DNA from: Puccinellia tenuiflora
Taxonomy: Eukaryota > Streptophyta > Magnoliopsida > Poales > Poaceae
Length of the DNA: 64,000 nt
Direction: 5' to 3'
NCBI GenBank assembly: GCA_012064385.1
Contig: QRDG01001830.1
Location: 119,142 to 183,141 of the forward strand
This document shows, one piece after another, positions 19,891 to 30,689 of this stretch. A program made the translations under genes and the position numbers. Numbering within the stretch: position 1 is the first letter of the stretch; each line of letters begins with the position of its first letter. Under the pieces are notes generated by a model. That model made no database searches. It worked only from the letters and a program-made list of their open reading frames with translations, and was not told the origin of the DNA.

Positions 19891-22480
19891 TGTGCTTCCG
19901 GGGGATCATCGTGGCTTATTGATAGCGGTTGTTCCGCACATATGACCGGAAGCAAAGAAGTGTTAAGTGACTTGATGCATCAACTTCTCAAGGTATCCCA
20001 TGTCACGATTGGTGATGGTTCGGAACTCAAGGTAGTGGGGCACGGCAAGGTGGTCATTTCTCCGGACACGTCCATTGAGAAAGTCCTCCTTGTTGAGTCC
20101 CTTGGTTATAATTTACTTTCCGTTTTGCAACTTTGCGAGTGCAACTTTACTGTTGTCTTTGGACAGTATCATGTGCTCATTCTTCACACAATTTCTCTTA
20201 AAGTAGCCTTTGTTGGATTTGTGGAAAACCGTATGTATGTAGTGGATTTCTCGAAAGAAACTACACATATTGCCACAAGTCTAATGGCTAAATCCGACGT
20301 GGGTTGGCTTTGGCATCGCCGGTTGGGCCACGTCGGTATGAGAAACTTGCAAACACTTGTGAAGGGTGAGCATGTGGAAGGACTAACAAAAGTGAGTTTT
20401 TCCAAAGATCGTCCTTGCAGCTCTTGTGTTGCCGGAAAAATGCATGAGAAGAACCATCCTAAAGTGACAACCATCAATACAACGAGGCCCTTCCAACTCA
20501 TTCATATGGATTTGTTTGGACCTCCTACTTATGAAAGCCTTGGTGGAAAGAAATATTGCTTGGTAATTGTTGATGATTATACAAGATACACTTGGACTTT
20601 CTATATCAAGAAGAAGAGTGAAACTCAAAGGGAATTCATTGATTGGGCTACCCAAGTACAACGCCAATATGACACAACCATCTTGGCCATAAGAAGTGAT
20701 AATGGAACCGAGTTCAAGAATTACACCATGGATGAATTCTTGAGTGATGAGGGTATTAAACATCAATATTCCGCTGCGTATACCCCTCAACAAAATGGTG
20801 TTGCGGAAAGGAAGAACCGGACACTTATTGATATGGCAAGAACAATGATGGCCGAATTCAAGTCTCCATATAACTTTTGGGCCGAAGCCATCAACACCGC
20901 TTGTCATTTAACCAACCGGCTCTATCTCCGCCCATTCACTAAAAAGACCCCGTATGAACTTCTTGGTGGTAAAAAGCCTAACCTCTCTTATATCAAAGTT
21001 TTTGGTTGCAAATGTCAAGTTTACATTAAAGGTTCTAAATTACCTAAGTTTGGGCCTAGAACTTTTGAAGGCATATTTGTTGGTTACGCCAAGGATTCCC
21101 ACACTTATAGGGTCTTCAACATAACCACCGGGTGTGTTGAAGAATCTATGAATGTGGTATTCCATGAGGATAATGGCTCCCAAGTGGGGCAAGTTGATCT
21201 TGATGATGTAGGTGATGAGCCCTCCTCCATCGCCATAGGAAGAATGGGTATAGGTCCCCTTATACCCATTGAGGAACCCCTTGTGGCAACGGAGTTGGAC
21301 TCAAGCTTGACACAAGTGGAGCCTTCTACATCAACCATTGATCAAGCGGAAAACCAAGAACAAGCTCAAGATCTACAAGATGATACCAACCATCATGATG
21401 ATGATCAAGATCCACCCAATGATAATGGTGGTCAAGATTTTGGTGATCTCTCACCAAGAACTCCAACCCACTCTCGGATTAATCAAAATCTAGATGAAGG
21501 AGATGATGAAGATGCACCTCCAAATGAGAGACCCTCAGATGCTCTTGCTCGTCGAGTGGCTAGCAAGGCCATGGCATTACATAAAAAATCTCTCTATCAA
21601 AAGAACATCATTGGTGGTCTTGGAAGGAGTGTGTCCACTCGAAGGCAACTATTACTCTTTGTGGTGTTCATGCTCATATATCACATTTTGAACCTACCAA
21701 GGTATATGAAGCTCTTGAAGATGAAGATTGGGTTCATGCTATGCACGAAGAACTCCATAACTTTGAGAGAAACAAAGTATGGTCCCTAGTTGAAAGACCC
21801 AAGAATCATAATGTGATTGGAACCAAATGGGTGTTCAAGAATAAGCAAGATAATCATGGACAAGTGATTCGCAACAAAGCTCGTTTGGTTGCTCAAGGCT
21901 ACTCTCAAGTCGAAGGACTTGACTACGGTGAAACTTTCGCTCCCGTAGCTAGGCTTGAATCCATTCGAATATTGCTTGCATTTGCTTCTAGCTATAAATT
22001 CACTTTATATCAAATGGATGTTAAAAGTGCATTTCTAAATGGTCCACTTAATGAGATGGTATATGTTAAACAACCTCCGGGGTTCGAAGATCCCAAGTGT
22101 CCTAATCATGTCTACTTACTCCATAAGGCTTTATATGGCCTCAAACAAGCCCCACGTGCTTGGTATGATCACTTAAAGGAGTTCTTAGTAGACCGTGGTT
22201 TTGCACTTGGGGTAATCGATCCCACACTCTTCACCAAGAGTGTAAATGGAGAATTCTTTGTATGCCAAGTATATGTTGACGATATTATATCTGGGTCTAC
22301 TAATGTATCTTTTGTAGAACAATTTGCTAAGCTAATGACAAGCGAATTTGAGATGTCTATGATGGGTGAATTAAGGTTCTTCCTTGGTTTTGAGATTGAG
22401 CAATATGACGAAGGAACCTTTATTTGCCAAGCTAAATATACTCAAGACATGCTCAAGAAGTTTGAAATGTCAAATGCAAG
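19891..22480 (+). pseudogene. Copia pol: protease, integrase, RT; truncated in RT
   Basis: The frame starts with the aspartic protease motif WLIDSGCSAHMTG. It continues with a GAG_pre-integrase HHCC zinc finger (WHRRLGHVGMRNLQ, CSSCVAGKMH), the integrase core (FQLIHMDLFGP, IRSDNGTEFKNYTMDEFL, YTPQQNGVAERKNRTL), an acidic linker, and after a frameshift near 21.65 kb the Copia reverse transcriptase (NKARLVAQGYSQVEGLDYGE, YQMDVKSAFLNGPLNE, VCQVYVDDIISGST). It breaks off after KKFEMSNA, before the end of RT and all of RNase H. The Asp/Asp/Glu and YVDD catalytic residues are visible. The frameshift and truncation make it non-functional. Confidence 0.88.
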
Positions 22481-22671
22481 CTATCGTGGATATGGGACAC
22501 GGGTGGAGGAGTCCGGCTTATAAGTAGAGTCCTCTTAGGACTCGGCTAATCTAATACAAGTAGGAAAGGTGAGTCCTTTTCCTATTCTGACTAGAGTCGG
22601 CCTTCTGGGCTTCCTCCTGATGGGCCACGTTAATCCTTCTTGCGGGTAACCGTGTCCCATATCCACGACAG
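22481..22671. repeat. 191-bp segment with 22-bp inverted ends at Copia break
   Basis: CTATCGTGGATATGGGACAC at 22481 and its near-perfect inverse ending at 22671 form 22-bp inverted ends with one mismatch; the inner 19 bp are exact (22484-22502 and 22650-22668). The segment lies exactly between the broken Copia RT and the upstream region of the PF04195-like gene. It could be a small TIR element. It could also be two LTR edges in opposite orientation, since TGTCGTGG also begins the Gypsy LTR edge here. No target duplication was found. Confidence 0.5.
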
Positions 22672-22696
22672 TAACTTTCTAGGGTTTTTACCCCTT

Positions 22697-22704
22697 TATA
22701 AATA
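22697..22704 (+). promoter_or_regulatory. TATA box of antisense Gypsy gene
   Basis: TATAAATA lies 107 bases before the ATG at 22811, within TTTACCCCTTTATAAATATC. The same block is kept in the second gene copy (30579-30586). This suggests the antisense gene has its own promoter and does not depend on the LTR. Confidence 0.6.
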
Positions 22705-22810
22705 TCGAAGGGTTAGGTCTCAAAACCTCACTTGCCCCCTTCAGCTCAAATTCTCTCCTTTCTCTTTGCGCTCGTCTCTTCCCGCGCTCAGCACACACCG
22801 CCTGCTCGCC

Positions 22811-25800
22811 ATGGCACCCAAGCGCGCAAAGACCGCACCCAAGGCCAAGGCTTCCTCATCGAGCAGGACGGTGGACATCGCCGCCGCGGCCGCCACTGCC
22901 GCAAAATCCTCATCCAAGCGATCGATTTCTGCCGATTGGGGTGGGTCTACGGTCACGGCGGAGCAATTGAAGACGCATCGGTCGACCGGCCTGATTCCAT
23001 CCAACATGAAGGCTCGGGCCCCAGGGGATGAGATGGTGCCCGCTCCTGCGAAGGATGAAGTGGTGATCTTCACCGAGCATCTATTCCGCGGGTTCACTCC
23101 CCCCGGTAATATTTTATTCCGCCAACTCCTTGAACTCTATCAGCTGCGAATCCACGACTTGGCTCCCAATTCCATTCTCACTCTTTCCAATTTTGTAACT
23201 TTATGTGAGGATTACCTCCAAATCAAGCCCGATCTCAATCTCTGGCTTGAACTTTTCTACTGCAACCCTCAGCCCGAAACTTCTGGGGGCCCTCTCCTCC
23301 AATGTGGCGCCATCGCTCTTCAACGGCGCCTCCACTCTGTCTTTCCAAAGCCAGTCTTTCCTAATCGCATCAAGGACTGGCAGAAAACCTTCTTCTGCTG
23401 CAAGGATACCTCCCCTGCAGGTGAACCCAAACTTCCCCTGTTCTCTGAGGATCGCCTCCAGGCGACTCCTCTTATGAAGGCTAGATGCTTAGAGGCCGCC
23501 CGGCCAAGAGTCGAGTCTCTGATCACTCGGATCCGGGCCCTCTTGTCCCACAATCTCGAAAACATGGATCTAGTCCGCTGCTGGACCACTTGGAGGATTC
23601 AGCCCCTGAGTCCTAGGACTCGGCTAATCTGCTCATACACTCGCTGCGCTGGCGATGACCTCCGGGTGACAGAGCAATTGTCTGATGGACCCGAACTTGG
23701 TCGGCTTATCAAAAAGCTGACTGGGAAACCGGTGAAGGACCAAGCACATTTTGGGCTCCAGCCCTTTTGCTCTACCAACCCAGCTCCCGATGTAAGCCTT
23801 GCTCCTTACTTTATTTCCAACTTGGTCTTACTTGTACCACTTACTAACTCATCTTCTTTGACTCTGTTGCAGCTCACCGACTCCTTCTGGAAGCCGGCCT
23901 CTGGAGCTGGTACTGAAAATAAAACTGAGGCCGAGGCTGAGGCTGAAGAGGAGACTCCTTCCACAGATCAAACTGCTATGGCAGAATACACTGATAATGA
24001 TGATGAGGAGTCCTCCAAGGAGGCTCCTACTGAAGATGATGCTGCTGATGAGGAGTCCTCGCCAGAGGCTCCAACCGAAAATGTTATCGAAGAGGAATCC
24101 TCTCAGGAGGCTCCCATTGTGGAGGAGACTGACGATGACGAGTCCTCTCCGGAGGCTCCCACCACTAAACCAACTAACACCACCTCTGCTGCTGCTCAAC
24201 CATCACTATCTGAGGAGTCCTCAGCCAGGAGTCACTCTTCTTCTTCCCCAGCCTCTAACAACAATGGATCTCGAGAGGCTGTTCCCAAGGTACCACTTTC
24301 ACGAGTCCTTGGGTCCTCTCGTTCACCTGCTAAGCCTGAAGAACACATGCAAAGTGTTGTCACCGCCAGGAAGAGGAAACTGCACTCCGATGGGCCTGCA
24401 GATGCTCCTGAGCCTCTGCCTGTCTCACACCAGTGGAAATCGGCTTCTCCTCCCAGCAAGGACGACTCCTACCACTCCGGGATGTCAATGCCTTCCTCAG
24501 ACTCTCAGGCCTCCTTGGACCTGGAGACCAATGTTGGGTAAGACTCCTCTGTTTGTGTACTTGTATTCAAATGACTTCTGCTTTTTCCCTTTTCACTAGA
24601 TTTATTGCTGACTTCTGTCTTCGTATATTTCAGGGCTCGGCCTTGTGCCAAAGTAACCAAGCTCCCAGGCATGGTTGATGTCACCTCTGGTCGTGGACCT
24701 GTCCCTCCGTCGACTTCTGAAACGACAAGCACAAGGACAGGTCCCTCCATTGCTGCATCTGCTGGTGCGACCACAACTCCCACCATTCCCGAGTCCCCTT
24801 CAAGGACTCGGGTGGCGACTCCACAGATTGTCCAGCCCTCTTCTGGGGCTACGACTCCTGATACTGCGCCCCAAACTCATCCGGCTCCTGTAAAGCCGAC
24901 TCCTGCAGCCTCTCCAAACATCAAGATAAAGTCATCTACTGACTACAGCCGACTTCGGGTGGCTGATAACATGTCTTTTTCTGAGGCCTATGCTGAAGCA
25001 GTTGACTTGAACGATCAATCTGCTAGGCTGAAGGATGATGAGCAAGCGGCTCTTAGGTCTCTTCACATGATTCACAATGTAAGCTCTTTGACTTGTACCT
25101 TTTATGTTTTTCTATCGTCATCCTATCCCAGTAGCCCCCAAGCACCTGTCTGTGGTGACTTGTGACTAGGATAGGTGCTTAACTTTGAAATTGAACTCAA
25201 CTGCTTTTCAGTAAAATTTGCACACTGTAGCCCCCAAGCACTAAGTCCTTAGCTCTACTAGGACTCGGGGCTGCTGATTTGCTGTCTGTCGGGTCTTTAG
25301 ACCAAAAACTTTTCCACGAGTAGCCCCCAAGCGCCGAGTTGTCAGCCTGCGACGACTTGGAGCTACAAACATATGTAATTTACTCATGCTTAACTTGAAG
25401 AAAAAATTCTTATCTACCAGTAGCCCCCAAGCGCCAAGTTGTTAACTTGTGACGACTTGGAGCTTATGGCTTGTCGACTAGGACCCATGCCTGCTTTGCT
25501 GTTAGGGAAAAATTGACTCCTGAGTAGCCCCCAAGCGCCGAGTTGTGAACTTGTGACGACTTGGAGCTCATGAGTTCTCTACTTGACTTGTCCATTCTGA
25601 CTTGCAAAAATCTGACTTGTGATTGCAGTGCGTTATCTCCAAGATGAAGAGAGACATGAAAGAGCTTGAGGACCAGGCCGCTGCTAGTGCCAGGTCTGCC
25701 ATAGCTGAAAAAGAACACTCCCTTCAGCTTGAGAAGGATCTGAAGGCTTTATCTGCTCAACTGGAGCAAGTGAAGAAAGAGTCGGCTGATGCCAAAAAGG

Positions 25801-26788
25801 TTGCCCAAAAGGCACACAATGACCTAAAGGCTGTCTTCGACAGTTGCCGCAAAGGCATTGGGGCCATGTGCCAACACATATTTGGTAAGTTTATAACTTT
25901 TGCTTGCTTCCTTTTCTACACCTCTCTAAATTGCTTTTAGACTGACCATCATTCTTTGATTTCCTTTCTGCAGGGGCTGACTCCCCAAAACTTAAGATGC
26001 CCACCAGCAAGCAACTGTCTGAGATGCTTGACCACTGTCATGGGCTGCAAGAGGGAGCCCGTGCAGTGGTTAAATATTTGAACCATAAGGGCAAATGCCC
26101 CAAAGAGCCTGAACGTCTGGTGGACGAGTTGTCTAGGGCACCAGGTTACATGCGGCTGTGGAAACAATCTTCATTGAGGAGAGCCTCCATCAGGATCTTG
26201 GCCTTAGCCCATAGCTATTACCCCACTGTGTTGGAGCCAGCAATGCTTACTATGGGGAAGCCAGAGAAACATGAGGATGGCAAACCTTTCACTCAAGACG
26301 ACTTCAAGGCTGAAGAGAAATTGGTGCGGCCATATGCTTGTGAGATTGCCAATAAGATGGACCCTGAGGTATGGGTTCTTCACTATGATTTGGAGAACAA
26401 AAGAGTTGCTCCAGAAACTCCTGTGATCATAAACTTTGGCCGCCCATCACAGGACCCGGCTGGTGTCCCATCCTCTTCTACCGGGCCGAGCTCCTCGTCA
26501 CCAGCGGCTCCTGTTCCTAGTGTCGAGCCCACTTTGAAGACTCCTGCTGCGCCCACTCCTTCGAGAGCTATCTCTGGAGACGCCCAGAAACAAGCAGAGC
26601 TGGCTAAGCACATGAAGAGTCCCAAAGGTACTGGGTTTCAAACGAAGAGAGTCGCCACCAAGCCTCCTTTGAAGCCGGCTCCAGCCTCCACTATTCAAAC
26701 AAAAGACAAGTCTCCAGCGAAGAAGAACTCTCCAACTCCAGCTGAAAAGTCGACTCCTCTGGAAGACCATCCCTTGAATGACTTTTGA
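22811..26788 (+). CDS. PF04195-like 'gypsy-type transposon' protein, 5 exons
   Basis: I infer five exons: 22811-23791, 23873-24537, 24634-25078, 25629-25884 and 25974-26788. All introns are GT-AG, and together the exons give an unbroken 1053-codon frame. Residues ~55-290 match the putative gypsy-type transposon domain of grasses: RSTGLIPSNMKARAPGDEMV, EHLFRGFTPPGNILFRQLLE, LNLWLELFYCNPQ and RIKDWQKTFFCCKD. Exon 2 is a run of acidic ESSxEAP repeats. Exon 4 and early exon 5 are a coiled coil (KMKRDMKELEDQAA, LEKDLKALSAQLEQVKKESA). It lies opposite in strand to the integrase and gag of the same Gypsy family. Its function is unknown; proteins of this kind accompany several large Gypsy families. 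The open frame with five consistent introns suggests recent or continuing selection. Confidence 0.8.
25120..25570. repeat. Intronic repeats with polypurine-tract-like motif
   Basis: The motif AGTAGCCCCCAAG (once GTAGCCCCCAAGC) recurs five times, near 25130, 25228, 25320, 25419 and 25522. Each copy is followed by a GACGACTTGGAGCT-like tail in the last three units. On the minus strand each reads CTTGGGGGCTACT. That closely resembles the polypurine tract TTCGGGGGCTAC that abuts this family's 3' LTR at 30141-30152. All copies lie in the third intron of the antisense gene. Confidence 0.75.
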
Positions 26789-27385
26789 TCACTTTGTAAT
26801 GCTGTGCTATTAGCATTTAAACTTTGTAATGATGCACTGCTGGTGCTTGAACCTTGTTAGGTCTTTTGAATTACTTGTTTTAATATTGTGCCAATCGGCT
26901 TATGATGACTTGCTTGTTATGATATTTGATGTGTACTTTCTATGCAAGTCATTTTGTGGTTCTTATAACCCGTCTAATTATCCACTGATGAATAAGTAGG
27001 CCCTGCATGACTCCTCTTACAGCTTGTGCTGACAAGCTCCTAACAACTCATGTCCCTTAGGATTCATAAGAGCCGGAGACGAATCATGCCTGTAGATTAG
27101 TCATATTGTGCAGGATGCATCTAACTTACCAGCGAGAAAAATTAGGAAAAGTTTTTGGCTACTGTGCCGGGTTCAAGAGTCTAAGCTTAACTTTTTTCAC
27201 TGAAAAGCAAGCCCCCAAGAACCTGATGATCAAAGTTAAATAACAAAGCGCACTCACTGGGTGACTCGACTAAAGGACTCATGTTCACAGAAGTCGGCTT
27301 TATTTCATTTGATCATAACAATTTGATTACATCTAGGCATGGCTCATTGGGCTCTTTGCCTTTCAACTCATAAAACTATTACAAC
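26789..27385. other. Convergent 3' regions of antisense gene and pol
   Basis: This is the space between the stop of the plus-strand gene (26788) and the end of the minus-strand pol frame (27386). It is AT-rich and noncoding and probably holds both 3' untranslated regions. I see no clear poly(A) signal to assign. Confidence 0.45.
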
Positions 27386-29077
27386 TTAAGTATAATATGG
27401 ACGTAACTGGGCTATGTTCCAAGGCCTCTTTGCCTCTGCATAAGGATCTAGTGTATGAGCTGTGTCAGCTCCTTTACTTTCACTTGCCGGCTCTCGCACA
27501 TCCATTAGATAGTACGACCCGTTGTGCAAGTTTTTGCTTATAATGAACGGTCCTTCCCATGGTGGAGATAACTTGTGCATCCCTTCCCTGTTCTGGATAA
27601 GGCGAAGCACTAAGTCTCCTTCCTAGAAAGTTCGAGTCTTGATTCTGCGTGCGTGGTATCGCCGCAAGTCTTGCTGATAAACTGCTGATCTCTCAAGGGC
27701 TAACTCCCTTGCTTCCTCGAGTGCATCCACCGAGTCCTGGCGAGCGAGTTCATTTTCTGTCTCGACGTAATTGGCGACTCGTGGCGAGTCATGCAACAAG
27801 TCGCTTGGCAGGACGGCTTCTGCTCCATACACCATGAAGAAAGGTGTGAAGCCAGTGGATCTGTTAGGAGTCGTTCTGATACTCCAAAGTACTGCTGGCA
27901 ACTCCTCAACCCAACATCCGGCGGCTCTTAGCAAGGGGACTCGGAGCCGAGGCTTAATTCCCTTCAGCAACTCCTGATTTGCCCTCTCTGCTTGCCCATT
28001 GGACTGTGGATGCGCTACTGAGGCTAGGTCGAGTCTAATGTTGTTCTCACCGCAGAACATGGCCATCTCTCCAACTGATAGGTTGGTGCCATTGTCTGTA
28101 ATGATGTTGTGGGGGTATCCGAAGCGTGTTGCTATTTTATTAAAGAATCTCACAGCTGATGCACCGTCGACTCTGCTGACGGGTTCTACTTCCACCCACT
28201 TGGTGAACTTGTCAACTGCTACCAGCAGATGGGTCTTCTGACAAGGCGATTTTGAGAAAGGACCAACCATGTCAAGCCCCCAAACTGTAAATGGCCAAGT
28301 GATAGGGATGGTTCTGAGCTCTTGGGCTGGCATGTGGTCTTGCCTTGCGTACCTTTGACATCCATCACAGACTCGAACTATCTTTTCTGCGTCCAAATGT
28401 GCCGTTAACCAAAAGAACCCGTGTCTGAAAGCTTTTGACACCAAGGATCTAGTGGATGCATGATGACCACAATCACCTGCATGAATCTCTTGCAGTATTT
28501 GCTTGCCCTCCTCTAGAGACACACACCTCTGGTAGACTCCAGTGACACTCCTTCTATATAACTCGCCATCAATGGCTGTGTAGGACTTGCATTGCCTGAT
28601 GAGTTGCTTTCGCTTGACTTCATCCTGTGGGAGCTCGCCCCTAAGAAGATATGCAAGATAGGGCCCTGTCCATGCTGTGATTGCCCGTACTGCTGCCACG
28701 AGTGCCGATTCTGGATCTGGGAAGGCTAACTCCTCCTCTGTGGGCAACTTTACTGATGGGTGGTGAAGCTCGTCCACAAACACATTTGGTGGTACTTTCT
28801 CTCGACGAGAGCCGAGTCGTGATAACGCATCTGCGGCCTCGTTCTTGCGTCTGTCAATATGCTCCACTTGATAACCAGAAAAGAACCCGGCTATCTATTC
28901 GACTGCTCTTCTATAAGCTGACATGTTTGCATCCTTCGAGTCCCAGGTTCGAGATACTTGATGAGCTACGAGATCCGAGTCTCCAAAGCACCTGATACGC
29001 TTGATGTTCATCTCCTTGGCCAAACGTAGGCCATGCAACAAAGCCTCATACTCTGCCATGTTGTTTGTACAGTCAAA
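27386..29077 (-). pseudogene. Gypsy pol: RNase H end and integrase, two stops
   Basis: Read on the minus strand this begins within RNase H (CTNNMAEYEALLHGLRLAKE, DSDLVAHQVSRTWDSKD) and runs into a Gypsy integrase. The features seen are an HHCC zinc finger (AGDCGHHASTRS, CDGCQRYARQDH), the core with its DDE residues (WGLDMVGPFSKSP, IITDNGTNLSVGEM, VAHPQSNGQAERANQELL), and a C-terminal domain ending in RPWNIAQLRPYYT. In-frame TAG codons occur at 28895-28897 and 27623-27625, where RTF*EGDLVLR suggests CAG to TAG. RT, protease and gag should follow to the right, but at about 29078 the sequence flips to a plus-strand RT fragment. Confidence 0.9.
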
Positions 29078-29588
29078 ACGTCTACATGCCCTTTGTCCTG
29101 AAAAACGTCGGTGCCACTTTCCAGCGCCTCATGAGAATCGCCTTGGGGGCTCAAATGGGAAGGAAGGCAGAGGCCTACGTCGACGACATCGTGGTCAAGA
29201 CCCGCGAGCAGGACACGCTCATCAAGGACCTCGAGGAGACCTTTGCCAACCTGCGCAAGGTAAACATCAAGCTGAACCCCGCCAAGTGCGTCTTCGGGGT
29301 CCCTTCAGGCAAACTCCTCGGTTTCCTGGTGTCTCATCGTGGCATCAAAGCAAACCCCGACAAGATCAGAGCCATAGAAGAGATGCAGCCTCCTCGTCGC
29401 CTCAAGGACATGCAGCGCTTAGCGGGATGTATGGCCAGGCTTGGCCGTTTCATCTCCAAGTTCGGCGAGAGGGCGATGCCGTTTTTCAAGATCATGAAGA
29501 GGTCCGGTCCTTTCAAGTGGACCCCTGAAGCAGCAAAGGCCTTCGAGGACCTGAAGAAATACCTGGCGAGCCCACCCATCATGGTTGC
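29078..29588 (+). pseudogene. Gypsy RT fragment, inverted relative to neighbours
   Basis: The plus-strand frame encodes the RT palm and connection: MPFVLKNVGATFQRLM, the catalytic AYVDDIVVKTRE, LNPAKCVFGVPSGKLLGFLV, IRAIEEMQPPRRLKDMQRLA and FKWTPEAAKAFEDLKKYLAS. It ends in PPIMVA, where LTR copy B1 starts. Its GC-rich codon use differs from that of the minus-strand pol beside it. It therefore probably comes from a different Gypsy family. It is a fragment with neither RT start nor RNase H. Confidence 0.85.
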
Positions 29589-30140
29589 TGTCGTGGGGTT
29601 GTCACGGCAAGTCCTTCCTCCAGGAAGGTGAGTTCGGGGGCCATCGATGCTTGAAGTGCGTAGGAGAGATTAATCTCGCCTAGGGACACAGATTTACCCA
29701 GGTTCGGCCCCTGTTGGTAGAGGTAAAGACCTACTTCCTGCTTCTCTTATTACTCTAGATCTGATATCGATTACAGGGTTCCGGCTCCTCCCTGGGGAGT
29801 CGGCGACTTGGTATCTCTCTTAAGGCTTATGGATTGCTCAGAACTTGTCTATCTAAGGTCCAGGGCCCCGCTTATAAAGGTTACCGGGTCCCTGGACTTA
29901 CAAGTTACACCGAGTCATACTAGAACGCGGAGTCCTACTCTACGTCTTGGCCTTCCAAGTTAGGGCTCCGGGTTGTACTTGGACTCCTTACTGACGAGTC
30001 CTTTCCCCATCATGGGCCTTGGTCGGCTTGTCTCCAGCCCAGCCCATGTGGCTTGATGCTTGACTCGGCTTTGGCCTTCTTGGTCTTGGCGGGTCTACTT
30101 TCCGGGTCCATGGGCCTACCTATAAAGTATCCCCCCATCA
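29589..30140 (-). mobile_element. Gypsy LTR, copy B1 (3' LTR position)
   Basis: The 552-bp block has the same edges as the LTRs at 12240 and 35311 (plus-strand TGTCGTGGGG ... CCCCCATCA). On its right is the polypurine tract, which makes it a 3' LTR for a minus-strand element. Its left neighbour is the plus-strand RT fragment. The five bases before it (GTTGC) do not match those after copy B2 (GGCGC), so B1 and B2 are not shown to be the ends of one simple insertion. Confidence 0.87.
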
Positions 30141-30152
30141 GTAGCCCCCGAA
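30141..30152 (-). other. Gypsy polypurine tract
   Basis: Read on the minus strand, TTCGGGGGCTAC abuts the 3' LTR start TGATGGGG. A purine-rich tract in this position primes plus-strand DNA synthesis in LTR retrotransposons. Confidence 0.7.
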
Positions 30153-30689
30153 TTTATCTTGGGCGCAGCTTGGCGGCTTCCTCCAACTCGTTGGTTCGAC
30201 TTCCTGGGTCGACTCCTTCCATTTGAGCCACAGGCTCCAAAGTCGCTTGCTGCTAGCTCCAAGATGAATTCCTGCATAAAAACATAATACACATATAAAA
30301 TGAGTCCATCCTCATCCCTTGTTTAAGCCACCACTCTTGCCTTTGCACTAGCAGGCCGAGTTCTGATGTGATGCTTGCAAACAAGTACTAGATAACTTGA
30401 CTTTCACTGTCACAGGACTCGCCATTCTGAGGCAAGCCGGCTCCTTCCACTTCTGTGACTTTGGTTTCTTTTTACTATAACTTCCTGTCTGGCTTTAGCC
30501 GCTGAGTCACTTATTACCGAATCGTTATCCACAAATTACTGTGGACCACACTGTAACTTTCTAAGGTTTTTACCCCTTTATAAATATCGAAGGGTTAGGT
30601 CTCAAAACCTCACTTGCCCCCTTCAGCTCAAATTCTCTCCTTTCTCTTTGCGCTCGTCTCTTCCCGCGCTCAGCACACACCGCCTGCTC

